Source of the DNA: Isoetes taiwanensis
Lineage: Eukaryota > Streptophyta > Lycopodiopsida > Isoetales > Isoetaceae
Assembly: GCA_021234155.1 (NCBI GenBank)
Contig: JAJEKV010000037.1
Coordinates: 1,544,171 to 1,608,170, forward strand
Length of the DNA: 64,000 nucleotides
Direction of reading: 5' to 3'
Shown here: positions 33,310-45,104 of the stretch, piece after piece
Layout of the letters: each line of letters opens with the position of its first letter
How positions within the stretch are numbered: position 1 is the first letter of the stretch
The notes under the pieces: generated by a model
Seen by the model: the letters and a program-made list of their open reading frames with translations, nothing else
What the model was told of the DNA's origin: nothing
Database searches by the model: none
Translations under genes and position numbers: made by a program

Positions 33310-33809
33310 GTAAGTTGATCTTATCCTGTGTTAGGCCTTAGCACGTTTCGAGATTTTGTATTAGCCAATTCGATGTTATAGGATGACTAAAAAGTTCCAA
33401 AGAGGTTAACCGGTTGGTTAAACAGACTCTCAGAGAAGGAAGGAAGGAATTGTTGTTGTTCTTGATGCAGGGAAAGTAGAAAGGACAAAAGACGAAAAAG
33501 ATTGTCCTGAGCAGAAGATATTGAGCAATGCTTTGTAAATGATCAGAAAGATCCATCCTTAACTTGACAAAGAGAAGGCAGAGGCCTAAGAGATAGAGGG
33601 CGAATTCAGATTGGTCATCTGAAAGGTAAGTAAACTAAACAAGTTTGTGTGTGCCTATAATTGCTAGTTTGAGCATAGTTTTGATTTGAGTTAAGAAAGG
33701 AGTTTCTTTTTCAAATGAATGTTGCTCTAGAGTTTAGAAGGGGCAACTCGTGGATCGCACGGCTGCAAGCGGACCCTTAGAATTGTTGGGCGATGGTAAG
33801 TTTACCAAA

Positions 33810-34184
33810 TTTAAAGAAATCCTTTCAAAGCAGATAGTCGTGACTAGCTTAGAAAGAAAGGTGGTTATTCCAAAGAAAGCTGGATAGTCAAGAGGACTAG
33901 CTTTGGGAAAGATTATTATTCCAAAGAAAGCGGATAGTCGTGACTAGCTTTGGGAAAGGTGGACCTTCCTGCAAGGCGATGATCGAGTTCGACCGCCTTG
34001 GAGACGTAGGGGAGACATTATTCCTCGCAGAAGGCGCATGATCGAGTTCGATCAATCTTGAGACAGAGGAAAATAAATTATTTCTGAAGACGATGATCGC
34101 GACGATCAGTCCTTGAGACGGGAAGGAATTGTTAAGACCCGCTAAGGCGATGATCGGGACGCATCGCCTTGAGACGGAAGGAAT
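33810..34184 (+). repeat. Internal minisatellites of the LTR element
   Basis: Two successive arrays. The first has about three ~50-60-bp units built on GCGGATAGTCGTGACTAGCTT and TTATTCCAAAG (33825-33960). The second has about four ~55-60-bp units built on GCGATGATCGAG, CCTTGAGACG and GGAAGGAATTGTT (33965-34184). Block copy 2 has the same arrays at about 61875-62242. Confidence 0.8.
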
Positions 34185-34657
34185 TGTTACCAAGACAAGC
34201 TCCTGGGAGGGCTCGTAGGATTTGCGAGATGAACACAGAGGCAAAGGTGTTAGTCATATAATCTAATTAAAGGCAAGGAGATATTTTGGCAATTGCTTGC
34301 TAAAAAAAAGGCTAAAGTCGCAGAGAGATTCTATAAATAGAACCAAAACTTCAGCTGGACATATCTCTAACCTGTGAGGTCTGATTATGGCGAGGGTCAC
34401 AAAATTATCAAGGGCGGCGACTTCACGCTTTTGTAACCAAGTCTTTATGATCCATGGGGCTGATCCCCGAGAAGTTATTCAAATGAATAATGTAATTCCG
34501 CCTTTGGGAAGAGCCACAAAGATCCTTTTTATAGTGTTCACAAATATGAGCCCGGTTTGTGGTGAATTTGTGCCGAAAACTCGCTCCCGAAGTTTTAAAG
34601 TTGTTTGGATTAACCGTGTTTGACATGGGGCAGGTGTAGAAAAGACGGCTCAGATCA
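34185..34657 (+). repeat. 3' LTR (copy 1)
   Basis: 473 bp, starting TGTTACCAAGAC and ending CAGATCA before CTTAC. It lacks about 100 bp that are present in the 5' LTR (around the primer-distal GAACCGGCTCGG part) and shows scattered indels. Confidence 0.85.
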
Positions 34658-34662
34658 CTTAC

Positions 34663-35215
34663 CATTCAACTCGCCAAGTTACATCTCTTAATGGCTCGGT
34701 CCTTCTTGGCACCAGATTTTATGAATCCTCATCCACATTTTCATTAACATTATCTTCGACAGAGATTCATACTGGATCGCCATGAATGTAATATTGATCA
34801 TCATCATGTATGTGAGAATCTACCTCTTCCACATATGTACTATCTTCGCTATCCTTCCCTCACATTTAAGTAGATGCTTGACCAAAAGTAGATACTTTTA
34901 ACAATTACGACATACCCCCACTGCTCCTCTTCCCATCCTAAAAAAGTCACATATAATTAAATATGAATACATGACATGTCTAATATGTCTGTAATGCATG
35001 ACATCTTGTTGTCTACATAACAATAGAATGACCTTTAATACTACACGGGGCAAGAAACAATATTGTAAGAATGATAATACTGTTATAAAGTACCTGGAGG
35101 TAGTATAATGCTTAACAGTATTTTCATTCATGGCTCAATAGCATGTGGAAAAATAACGAAGAAACTGATGAGAATATCACTTAATGGTTCAAAGGAGTAA
35201 GCATCTTTTATTCAC
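34663..35215. other. Intergenic or intron DNA
   Basis: No independent gene recognised. CTACCTCTTCCACATATG and nearby stretches could be minus-strand exon remnants of the adjacent TPR gene (an acidic reading EEVDSHI is possible) but are not secure. Confidence 0.3.
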
Positions 35216-35218
35216 TGG

Positions 35219-35874
35219 ATATTCGGGTTTCAGTGAACGTGCTGAAGCTGAAGCTATATAAACAGCAGACTGACTATACAGATCCGATGTTGCCTCCTCT
35301 TTCACACCAATGTGACGGCCATCTTTTCTGCTAAGCCATACTGCAAATAGTAACAATGCATATAGGAAGTAAGAAAAGAAACTATCCTGACATAAACCTG
35401 GTTAACAACTTCCGAATATATCAAATCAGAAATGGAATTCAGATACAAAAATTGTTACCAAGACAGTTCCAAAATTATAAATAGCACGATGGAAGTCAAA
35501 GCGCAAGTGAATGGCGGCACGGAACTGTTGTGCAGTAAAAAGTTATAATAGCAGAAGACAAAGCAGCTGACAAATGATAATTTCAGGTAAAAAGTACCTT
35601 CTTTATTGCCGTCCTTACAATGACATGCTTTTCGTTCAGTGGCACAATTGCCCCAAGTTCCTACACAATTGAAATATTATGACAAAGCCAACCACACAAA
35701 GCAAGTGAGCAATCCTTTTATCTTCATTATCAGTAAAAATATGATGGTTTTGTCACCAGAAAACTAGCCTGATAAGTTTCCTTATTCAAGAAAAAGGATG
35801 TTTCATTATATAAGTAAATAATCAATTAGCAAAAAAAAAAAGACCTGAAGTGCAACACCCCAATTGTTTAGTGC
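35219..35874 (-). CDS. Plant TPR-protein gene, four exons seen (copy 1)
   Basis: Minus-strand exons with clean borders: 35845-35874 (ALNNWGVALQ), 35598-35660 (ELGAIVPLNEKHVIVRTAIK), 35459-35524 ([20 protein letters not shown]) and about 35219-35340 (YGLAE..., EEATSDLYSQSAVYIASASA, SLKPEYP). The first three are 30, 63 and 66 nt, all phase 0. The series matches a conserved plant TPR-like protein with the pattern [43 protein letters not shown]. Its exact function is not known to me. In the last exon the frame shifts one base after YGLAE, which may be a base error. Further 5' exons should lie above 35874 and the 3' end below 35219; I did not identify them with confidence. Confidence 0.65.
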
Positions 35875-36727
35875 CTGCAAGAAATTATGGAACCCTCCAG
35901 GTTATAATGGAACATAGGTCATAAGAATAAGGACATTTTCAGCATTACCTGTGGACTTGCCCAGTTCAATTGAACCGATTTCTTATGACAACATTGGGTT
36001 CTTCACTTCAGGTACTGATTGAAATAAAAAACAACTAAAATCTATGTCATATCTGGTACATTAATTAGTCCAATGAAAAACTGATTATTACAGAGCTGAT
36101 ATGGCTGATATGACAGAGCTGAAAAGCTGATTATTACAGAGCTCTAGTTTTGCTCAGTGCTTAACAAGCAGGTGCAACAATGTATTGAACTACATCAGAA
36201 ATCAGAGATGGACGAAATCAGAAAGCAAAGAGACATTTGGGCATGGATGAAATCAGAAATCAGAGAGATATCAGAGAGACATGGATGACTTCAGAAATCA
36301 GACACAAATCAGAGCTCTTACCTGGAGATGTTGGAGCAGAGCAGTAGGCAACCAGAATCGGCAGGAGGAGCTGCTTCTGGAATGGAGGAGACGCTGGAGC
36401 AGACGCCGAACCGAGGAAGAAGATGCCAGATTTTTTTTTGGGGAAAAAAGTTACCTCTGTTTTTCTTTGGCAAAAATAACTAACATTATTCCTCGTTATT
36501 TTTTTTAATCATGGATCACGCGTTAGGAAATTGGGGCTAACGCATGATCTGCCAACCATGGATACAACCATATAACTGATTTCGCTCAGCTTTTGGAGAC
36601 AACCCTCAAATTGTGCTGCATTTCAAATACTACCAAACCTATGCTCCACGAGAAAAGCCAGATGGTGCAGAATGGCTGTGCAGCTCCTGAGATGGTTCCA
36701 TAAGCATGAGCCAAGCTTTTGACCACC
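35875..36727. other. Intron/intergenic, with a short CAGAAATCAGAGA repeat
   Basis: Upstream introns of the TPR gene are expected here. 36195-36320 is an imperfect array of AAATCAGA(GA)GA units. 36340-36425 is GC/purine-rich (GGAGGAGCTGCTTCTGGAATGG region) and might be exon sequence, but no product is recognised. Confidence 0.35.
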
Positions 36728-36873
36728 TGTCACTAAAAGGAAATGCAAAATCTCGTATGCAAATGATGTAACTTGTATAATTACAAGCAATTCAAGCAAC
36801 TGTCACTAAAAGGAAATGCAAAATCTCGTATGCAAATGATGTAACTTGTATAATTACAAGCAATTCAAGCAAC
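36728..36873. repeat. Exact 73-bp tandem repeat
   Basis: TGTCACTAAAAGGAAATGC starts at 36728 and 36801, and the two 73-bp units are identical. The second unit overlaps the stop codon end (36865) of the adjacent PPR frame. Confidence 0.9.
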
Positions 36874-37757
36874 AAAGGCCTTTTGTATACTGTATTCTGC
36901 TAGTTCCAGACTTCCATATATTGGACATGCACCAAGAAGATACTGCCATTCTTCTAGACTAGGGATGAATGCCAATCCATTTACAATCTCCGTAAGCTCG
37001 TCTAGACCCCCAAGACGTCCAAGCAGATCAATAAGACATGCGTAATGATGGCCCATTTGTACAATACCATGGCATTCACTCATTAGAATAAAATGGAAAC
37101 AACCACTATCAAGGAGATATGCATGACGACATGCAGACAAAACAGACGTAAATGTTATTTCATCTGGTTCTGTTCCTTCCTGTAGCATCCTATTGTAAAG
37201 CAATGCTTCTATGCCGTGAGCCATGTCACAGAATCCTGAAATCAGTGCTGCCAATGATACAATATTCCTTGATCATTATGTCAAACAGATTTTGGGCAAC
37301 TTCCATCCTCCCACATTTACCATACATGTCAATTAATGTATTGTTCACTAAAAGGTCTTGGTTATATGAAGATTTTAAAATGTGGAATGAGCCCATTTAC
37401 CATGTTCAAGTGCAAAGAATTGCACCACATGCATTGACAATGTTAGAGAACGAATTTTGTTCTTTATTTCACACATTCATGTCGTGATTTCTTTGAACAT
37501 GGCCAAAGCATTTGAAGATTGACCATGCCGCATACCCACAAATCATCACACCCAAGAGACAACATCCCTAACAACCAACTTATCGAACACCGCTGAGCAT
37601 CCTTCAAACTCCCAGCCTTAGCATACATGTCAATTAAAGCATTTCCAACAAAGTTACTTTATTTCAAAATGCCTTTTTCAACATTTGCATGCATCCATCT
37701 CTTTTTCCGTGGATGCGCAGTTAACATATTCCAAGAATGCCGACAAAGGTGAAGAGA
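36865..37757 (-). pseudogene. PLS-type PPR gene 3' end, truncated at block junction
   Basis: Minus-strand PPR repeats occur in several frames: NALIDMYAKAGSLKDAQ (about 37655-37605), NTLIDMYGKCGRMEVAQNLF (about 37335-37275), then 37254-36865 with MLQEGTEPDEITFTSVLSAC, an E-type region HHYACLIDLLGRLGGLDEL, and LLGACPIYGSLELAEYSIQK before the stop. This is the usual end of plant PLS-E PPR editing factors; no DYW domain follows. Frameshifts occur near 37600 and 37255. The upstream reading (LSAFLEYVNCASTEKEMDAC) runs into the block junction at about 37758, where the gene is cut. Confidence 0.7.
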
Positions 37758-38237
37758 AAGAATCACCTTGTAGTAGACTTGTATGTAATAAGAACTCTCT
37801 TTACAGGACATGAAATGAAACAAAATCAAACTTTTCTATTTTAGGACCATTTGTGACTGTGATGTTGTAGTACATTTACCAAAACCTGTAATACATGCAC
37901 TATATGATGAAAAAATGTTTTGAGGTGGTAAGTTTAATATGATTTAATATTGTAAGTATATTAAAATATAATATTTTCATTCACATATAAAAAGTAGCTT
38001 AGTAGAAAATCCTACTAGTATAAAAATATAACAAAAAAAAAAATCTGGGACTGTAGAAGCTAGCAAGCCCCAAATCCTTATACGCGTTTTTTGGGCAAAC
38101 ATAATATCCTACCAATATTTCATATGGGCCAGGAACTTTTAATTTGAGGCAGGATTGTTTGATTCAATCCTAGGACTTTTTTTGCACATTTACCACTGAT
38201 AAATGTGTTTTAAAACCAAGATTATATGAGGCGAGGG

Positions 38238-41200
38238 ATGGAAGGGAAGCCCTACAAAAGAATTTAAAATAGGAAGACCCACCCCTACGAGAAAGAAAAG
38301 AAATAGAAGCACGAGCTAGGATGTTTAAAAGGCGGTTGCTTTTAAGATAAGCGGCCCGCGTCTTGGCTGAAATTTGATCATTGCAATGCCATTGGATAAA
38401 AGACCATTAGTCTCATAAAAACATGCAAATTTCTGCGCCGATTTGTGGCAAGACATCCTAGGACCAGCCTTGATCATGCGGTAGAATTCCATTATCATGA
38501 CAACCCTACATCCTCCTCCATTTTGCTTGATTAACCCTTTTTTTTTGTACCAAGCTTTGCCCGATTTACAAATACTTGATACTACAAATAGTAGCAAGTG
38601 CAAATGGATTCAAATGGCACCACATCTACAAATCCGACCCTCTCCTCCAGTAACCATAAAGGCAGTAAACCTTGCAGAAATATTTTATCTTTTGCTATAA
38701 ATTTGATAACCCTTTCCATAGTTGTGAAGAAGAAATTCGAATTCTATAGCCTACTGGATCTGGTGACCAAAGGGAGCCTCCACCCGACCAATCCCCTTGT
38801 AAGTTGGGGTGACATAGGCGATATCTCAACAATGACTCACACAATAAAACGGTTGCAATTTTTTGGGGTTCTTCTTGAACAACAACATGTTAGTCGAAGC
38901 AATTCTAACATTGTATGAGAGACCAAATCCAAGAGAAAGGACTTTGCATCTTACGGTGAAAAGTGTTGTTCAAAAAATAAGCGAGCAGATCAAAAAATGA
39001 CCCGAACATATATTCATCAATGCAACATATGAACATCACATTCTCTATTTTGGAAGACATGTAAATCCTATCAAACAACCCAACCATTTTTTGAGGCGTG
39101 TTTATGAGCTCCCCAAAGCTAGTACCAAGACAAACATCTACCACAAACAACGCTACAACCCTACACCGCGGATAATTCGACGCCCCGTGATTACTTGAAG
39201 TAAATTGACAAAGCTGCTTTTGAAGTGGCATTCACACTTGAATCATGTATATTCCCATTCCGCCTCTTTCCCCATGGAACAATGCAACAAGGACAAAGGC
39301 GACATCTTCCAACACCTAAAAAACACGTATTAGTTGTCTCTTCTCCATTTTTACACTATACAAACCATACCTTCTCATGATGTTCAAGGATTAGACAATC
39401 TGTCCTTCTAAGCCAACTCCATAAACAAGCACTACTTGGACCCGAGACATGCTAAAATACAAAAAGAAAGACACCCCGTCCACCGGATATTGAATGCATC
39501 GCCATGTGATGATAAAATATAAAGTGCCCAAAAACAATCCCCAATAATTCCCCATCATGACACCTTAAGCATTTAAAAAGACTTATTAACAATGAGTATG
39601 CGATCTTTGGGGAATTCCAACATTGTTCTTGACTTTGACATGGGAGATGAGGTTTCCAATGCGAGATGGCGAAATTGATGAAATCGAGAAAATAGTCAAC
39701 AAATAAACCACACCTTCCGTTGGATAGATTGTCGATTGGAATGTGCCTTGTTATTCCATAGTAGGCTACAAATGTTCTCCAAATTTATGCGTGTTAAAGA
39801 GTAATGGAATACTAGGAAATGTCATTTCCCACCACGTCGTCATACGATACGAGGTGCAAAGCAGGGCACTCCTTGCATGCACACATCATCCTTTGGCTTG
39901 ACGGTGAAGGCGTGAAGCAGCATCACAGTAAAATTATTTGCCCATTCCCCGCCATCAAAGCGATCAATTTGAAAAAACTCCACAACTTAGTTGTCACAAA
40001 ACAAATCCATACTTGTAGGGACTCATGCTACCTAAATGGAAAAAGCGAGGCATTGCAAAATCACAGATTCCCATTTAAAGCCATGTTCTCCCCAATGCCC
40101 GGCTTGATGAAAAGGTGAGAGAGATGGATATACTATATGCCCGGAAAAAGAACATCAAAAGAGTAGTCCCATATCACTTGGCTATTACTAATGTTGTGTG
40201 GGAACCCATATGAACCTTGATGGAGTAAAATGGCAATTAGTCATTTTATTTGTTAAAGAAAAACGCTACTGAAAAGAGTGAACCCTATGGTCATTTAAAC
40301 TTGAATCTTGGAGATGACATAAAAAAATTTACTTTACGGTTTGGATGATACAAAGTGCAAGCTAATATCGCCATGGATTTAACATCCAAAACCAATATAA
40401 TGACAGCGAAAGCGGCTCACATGCTTACAAATCCCCAGCGATCAAAAGATCGGAACCACGGTCACCTTCATAGAACACATCCCCCACCTTCAACAAGGCA
40501 GCGTCTCATGCATTATGGGTTCAAGCCCTACACACTCCCACATCGCGATTGACATGCAGCCTTAGAACCAAGCTCATATGCAACACCTAACTTCTGAGGA
40601 ATTTTGGAAGAACTATTGTGTCCATCCTCCAAGCGCTTAGCAAGAACGCTATCCTTATGCCAAAGAAACCAAATGGTTAGATTCGCGTACCACCCGGTTC
40701 ATCATATATGGAAAAATTACATTTACAACATCCTACTTTTCGAAATCCGTTTGCACATGAGTCGAACTAATCTCTCTGAGAGAGAACAACTGCCGAAATC
40801 GCCATCCTTGAATAGCCGAGCTCAGCGGTAATATGAATTGTGAAGAAGACATCATCAAGCACATTGGTTCCTACATTGGAGTATCATCCTACTTTGGAAG
40901 GCGAGCAAATGCAAATGCTTCATGCAATATTAAGCAAGACACTCCGCTACCCGGCCGAGAGACATCAACGTCCTCACCAAACATAGAAAGTTACTTCAAC
41001 AATAACACATTGTTACACGGAACATCAACTCAATCACCCTCTAAAAGGATGCACAAGCTGCAATCTTAGAAGAATGAAGGGCAATCACCGCGGTATTCCA
41101 CGTAGTCTCGGGAACGCGCACAGTTGGAAAAACCTACCTCATTAAATTGCGGCGGCATTACGAAGATGCGGTAAAAGCGTGTGTCCTCATCTTTGCAATA

Positions 41201-42346
41201 GCGGGAATAGGCTTGCATCGCGGAATATCCAAGAAGAGCAACTCACATGCACAACCAATTACGCCATCTGGGTGAAAAACCAATGGCCCTCCCAACTGTC
41301 GAGATCCAGGACATAAGGTATCGTGAATAAATAGCTTTGACATCGCCGTAATAGATGAAATGTCCATGATGACAAAGAGTGTCACATTCAATATGGTTCT
41401 CGCCAAATATCGAGTATTGTCCTCTTCAATTGATGAAATACTTCTCCGCAAAGAACATAATACTCTGTTTGGAGACCATGCACAACTTCCCGCAATTTGC
41501 TACCCGAAAGATAAAAGATGAATGTTGCTTTCGGCATGCTTGCTATCAATTCCATTCACTTTCAAAAGAGCTTCCATTAAATACCACCTTCACCAATCCA
41601 TAAGGCATTCATTGGACCCCTCTTATTCTACATTTCTCAATATCATTCGCGCACGAGAGCCAACAAATATAAGAGCTAGTAAACGGCTTTAAAAAATAAC
41701 GCATCATTGACAAAGCGAAGCTCACGAAGTTGATTGGTCGAGAATACTCTGATAATATACTCCCCACAATGAGGGCGTTCTCTTCTACAATAAGTTTGCA
41801 ATCCACAGGCATTCTCGTTAAACCCGCTAGTGCGTCCCACATTGACACAAATGCCAAGGAAAGGACCCGGATGTGGAACCATGGCTTTCCGAACCTACTT
41901 TCATGAAATCCCATATGTGCCAGCGGGTTCTAAGGTCATTATCATCAAACTTAGACCTCCAATCCTCAATAGCAAATGGCACAAAAGCAATAGTGACATA
42001 CATTGATATCGGCGACAACAACCAAGTTCAATCTATTGTATGCGGCATAAATGATTCTCTTCAATCGTCCGCGATTAAAAGGACAAAGATGGTTCACAAA
42101 TACCATAACGGCAAGCATTTGTACAAAAGGACATTCCCATTAGCACTAGCATATGCAATGGTGGCCACATCCCAAAAGGGGTCAACAATAGATCACAAAG
42201 TGATTGTGGTTGTTAGAAAGCATTTACACGGGGCACGCTCTATGTGATGCTCTCAAGAGTTAGGAACCTCACAACAATTGCATATAATTACCGTCCAATC
42301 AAGCCCCTCTGATTTCAAAACCAAACAATGCTGCAACATGCATTAA
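38238..42346 (+). pseudogene. Helitron Rep/helicase (block copy 2)
   Basis: Second copy of the Helitron gene at 10394-14411, with more frame breaks. The HAH motif (LHAHIILWL) is intact at 39876-39899. Walker A is damaged near 41112-41133 (one codon short). Walker B is shifted near 41343-41369. The C-terminal SSIANGTKAIVTYIDIG and RTFPLALAYAM are readable at about 41960-42160. Extra breaks sit mostly at CAG/CTG and homopolymers, so this copy is not evidence for independent decay. Confidence 0.8.
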
Positions 42347-42428
42347 ATAAATTTTGACCTTAATAATATTTTAATCTCATATGAGAATGACAACACACCT
42401 TTATGGCCAGATTAATAACAAAAGAAAA

Positions 42429-44172
42429 ATGGCTCCAAAAAACAATTCAAATGCAAAAGCCAGGAAAAGGAAGGAAATGAGGGGAAATTCTGAGAGGAAC
42501 TCAACCCATTGTGCAAAATAAACTTGTGCTCTATATACTAACAAACTCTCTAACCCTACAGCTGCTAGTTGTGGGAGCATTACTTGCAAAAAGAAATAGA
42601 AAAGAAGATGATATCAAGAACACATGCGTCGGTCTGCAGCGAAACACACTTTAACAAGTCAAAGTAATGAGACATGTTAACCTATGTGGAATACCACGAA
42701 GACTATATACAAGGGTGGACACAAAACACGACATGGTCGAATTTAAAGAAAGGCAGAACTTCTGAAGCGACTTCCAGGGACAACAATGAAGATCTACCAG
42801 AAGGTAAACCTATAAAACAACTTGCTGGTTTATATCAGCTAACATTTAAGCGGCATAAAGCCAATAAATAGCTTCCAAGTTACTGTAAAAATGAGTCCAT
42901 TCTTGGAAAAAATGCTTCCAATAGATATCATATAGCCTTGATCGGGAAGCATATCCATAGGTATCCATGCATAAACCCAATAAATAGCTTGCAAGTTCGT
43001 AAAATGATTGTCCCATTCTTGGAAAACATCCTTCCAATAGATATCATATATCCTCAAGGCATCATGCGACCAACAAACCTCAAACATCATCTTAATGAAC
43101 AATTTCAAAAATCCATTGCATTCCTAGTTCTCTTTGTATGTCATCGGTTAAAAGCTCATTTCAATTTGATTTTGTATATGGTTGAGTTAGTCAATTATAA
43201 GACTAATGCATCTTCAAGCTAACCATTAGCTTTAGTTTTTTTCAAGCTAAAACTCTTGCGTTTTATTCCCAAAAACCCGGGTTTCTTGAAGTATTTTCTA
43301 AAAGCAAACAATGTTTATGCATTTGATTATGCAAAGTTAACTTGGCCAGAAGGCAGCGAGCTCCCTCAAAGAAAATATCTATGAGGAATAAGAACTCATA
43401 TCAAATGAGCATCCTACATTTTGGCTACAGCGTCGGGGATCAGCGTTACTTTGCTTGAAAAGGCCGGTTGCACAAAAGGATGGAAAATGATGGGATCATA
43501 CAACCATGACCACAAAGAAAACAACCCCATGACAATTGAGAAGGTCACCCATATATTGGATAGCAATGCAGGTTAGAACTATCACGGCAACATAGAATTT
43601 TCCCAAAGGAAGCATTCAACGTAATTGAAATCGGCAAAAGACAATTGATACTCAATGCAAAACAAAGCTTGCTTTTAAATCTCTAGATCTATATAGTGGC
43701 TAATTTGCATTCATCATAAAAACACGGCATTTAACAAATTAAATTTACCTTAGGCCAGGCGTTCCATGTTTCTAAGGTTAATAAAATATATTTACATACA
43801 TGACAAAACTAACTCATATTGAAAGCAGTGCAAAACCATCAAAACAAGACAATGCAATCAAAATATACAAGATAGCTTGCATACGAAATAACAAAATGTA
43901 CATTGGCCCAATCAAGCATCCAAAAGATTCTTCCAACACCTAAAAACCAAACATAGAAAATGATTCATGATACAAATCTCTATCATCCAGCAATACAAAA
44001 TTTCAAATTGGAAATACTCCATCAAACACAAGACAAAAAGGCAAACAAACTAGAAAAAACTTACATACTTAAAATTAAACACAACAGCATAGGATACAAC
44101 AACTTCTGAGCAACCCATCATCCCGGTTCAAAAATCTTTGGCGGGTACTTAAAAGCGTGGGGAAAAATATGA
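42429..44172 (+). pseudogene. GIY-YIG gene (block copy 2), frame-broken
   Basis: All four exons of the gene at 14493-16223 can be found in the same order: ATGGCTCCAAAAAAC at 42429, GTGGGAGCATTACTTGC near 42570, TTTCTTGAAGTATTTTC near 43281, and the GIY-YIG exon at about 43820-44172. Many 1-3-nt differences break the frame (for example near 43905 and 44040). The KIYKI, KMYIG and KRFF-equivalent codons remain visible. Given the CHG-type changes in this block, the copy may be intact in reality. Confidence 0.6.
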
Positions 44173-44932
44173 CATTGATGTTTTACAAAATCAACAAGAT
44201 CGCCAGGAGTTTCATTCTCTTTTGCCACGTGAGCTAATGCATTTTGTACTTGCCACTCTTTCAACAACGTCTTGTTTTCAAGGCTGCGTATTATTCTGCT
44301 TAATTCAAAAGTTTCCATATGTTTAGAGTGAACATTGATACAAGCATCTTTTCAAACATGTAATTTCTGTAAAAAGTAATCAAGCGTGCTTTTGACTAGT
44401 TTTTTTTTTAACATTACATATAATGTTGCTTAAACAAAAAACAACAAGAGTCTTTAATAGTTGACCAATGGCATAACATGTTGTGGCACCAAAATATTGA
44501 TTCTTAGACATAGAGCCTTATTTATTTGTTCACTAAAATAATAATATATGGTAAGTGCAATTTGATAGTGATTTTATGTGTGTATCATTTCTCCCAAGAC
44601 CTTTATGTGAACAATTGCTTTTTATGGTAGAAAAAGAACCTGTAATTGGCATGGGTCCCCGAATTATCAAATTTAATAGTAAAGATATTTTCTTAACCTA
44701 AGATATACAATAAGACTACATGGCTTGACACTGGTAAGATTCTTTGGCCTTAAAAACCCTAAGGAAGATTTAGGTATCTTCACATTTCTGACAATAGGAA
44801 ACCCTAAATGGGCTTTCATTACATTAGGCCGGACGGAGACCTCTCTAGTTACGATGAAGAATGGCTGAATAGTGAAACTCAGCGAAGTGAGCTCTTGTTT
44901 TGCTCTTTGGCGAGCATAGACATAAAAGATCT

Positions 44933-45104
44933 ATGGATTCTCGCGACTCCGGAGGTTTTGGCGACGGTCATACTTTAACGAGGGATGAGAGGAACAATTA
45001 CAAAGAGGACCTAAGCGGTATGGAAAGAGGCGCCATGAGGATCCATATTCTTACGGAATGTCAGCGATTCACAATACAATGAGGATGATCAGGATAACAA
45101 CCAG
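44933..45104 (+). pseudogene. RG-rich exon (block copy 2)
   Basis: Counterpart of 16967-17146: ATGGATTCTCGCGACTCC through GGATAACAACCAG then GTTCTA. It is 8 nt shorter, so the frame is lost. Changes lie at CAG sites (GCAGCTCCAG became GCGACTCCGG). Confidence 0.6.

Larger units (their letters stand above)
32715..34657 (+). mobile_element. Small non-autonomous LTR retrotransposon (copy 1)
   Basis: 5' LTR 32715-33295 (TGTTACGG...GTATCA, 581 bp) and 3' LTR 34185-34657 (TGTTACC...GATCA). The 5-bp target duplication CTTAC lies at 32710-32714 and 34658-34662. The primer-binding site TGGTATCAGAGC (33298-33309) lies 2 bp after the 5' LTR and is the standard complement of plant initiator Met tRNA. A purine-rich GAGACGGAAGGAA precedes the 3' LTR. 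The internal 0.88 kb has no gag/pol and carries minisatellite arrays. The element therefore depends on proteins of another element and resembles a large TRIM or small LARD. The LTR has a TATA-like CTATAAATAG near 32868. The 3' LTR is more damaged than the 5'. Confidence 0.9.
9919..37757. repeat. Tandem block, copy 1 (about 27.8 kb)
   Basis: Sequence starting AAAGAATCCTGTAGTAGAC at 9919 reappears, with small changes, from 37758 onward in the same order and orientation. Paired landmarks are the Helitron HAH motif (11976 and 39876), the GIY-YIG gene start (14493 and 42429), the RG-rich exon (16967 and 44933), the receptor-kinase LRR start (29623 and 57669), the LTR element (32715 and 60771) and the TPR exon (35845 and 63906). 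The offset grows from about 27.84 to 28.06 kb through scattered indels. The last 1.8 kb of this copy (36-37.76 kb, with a PPR pseudogene) has no counterpart because the window ends first. Confidence 0.9.
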
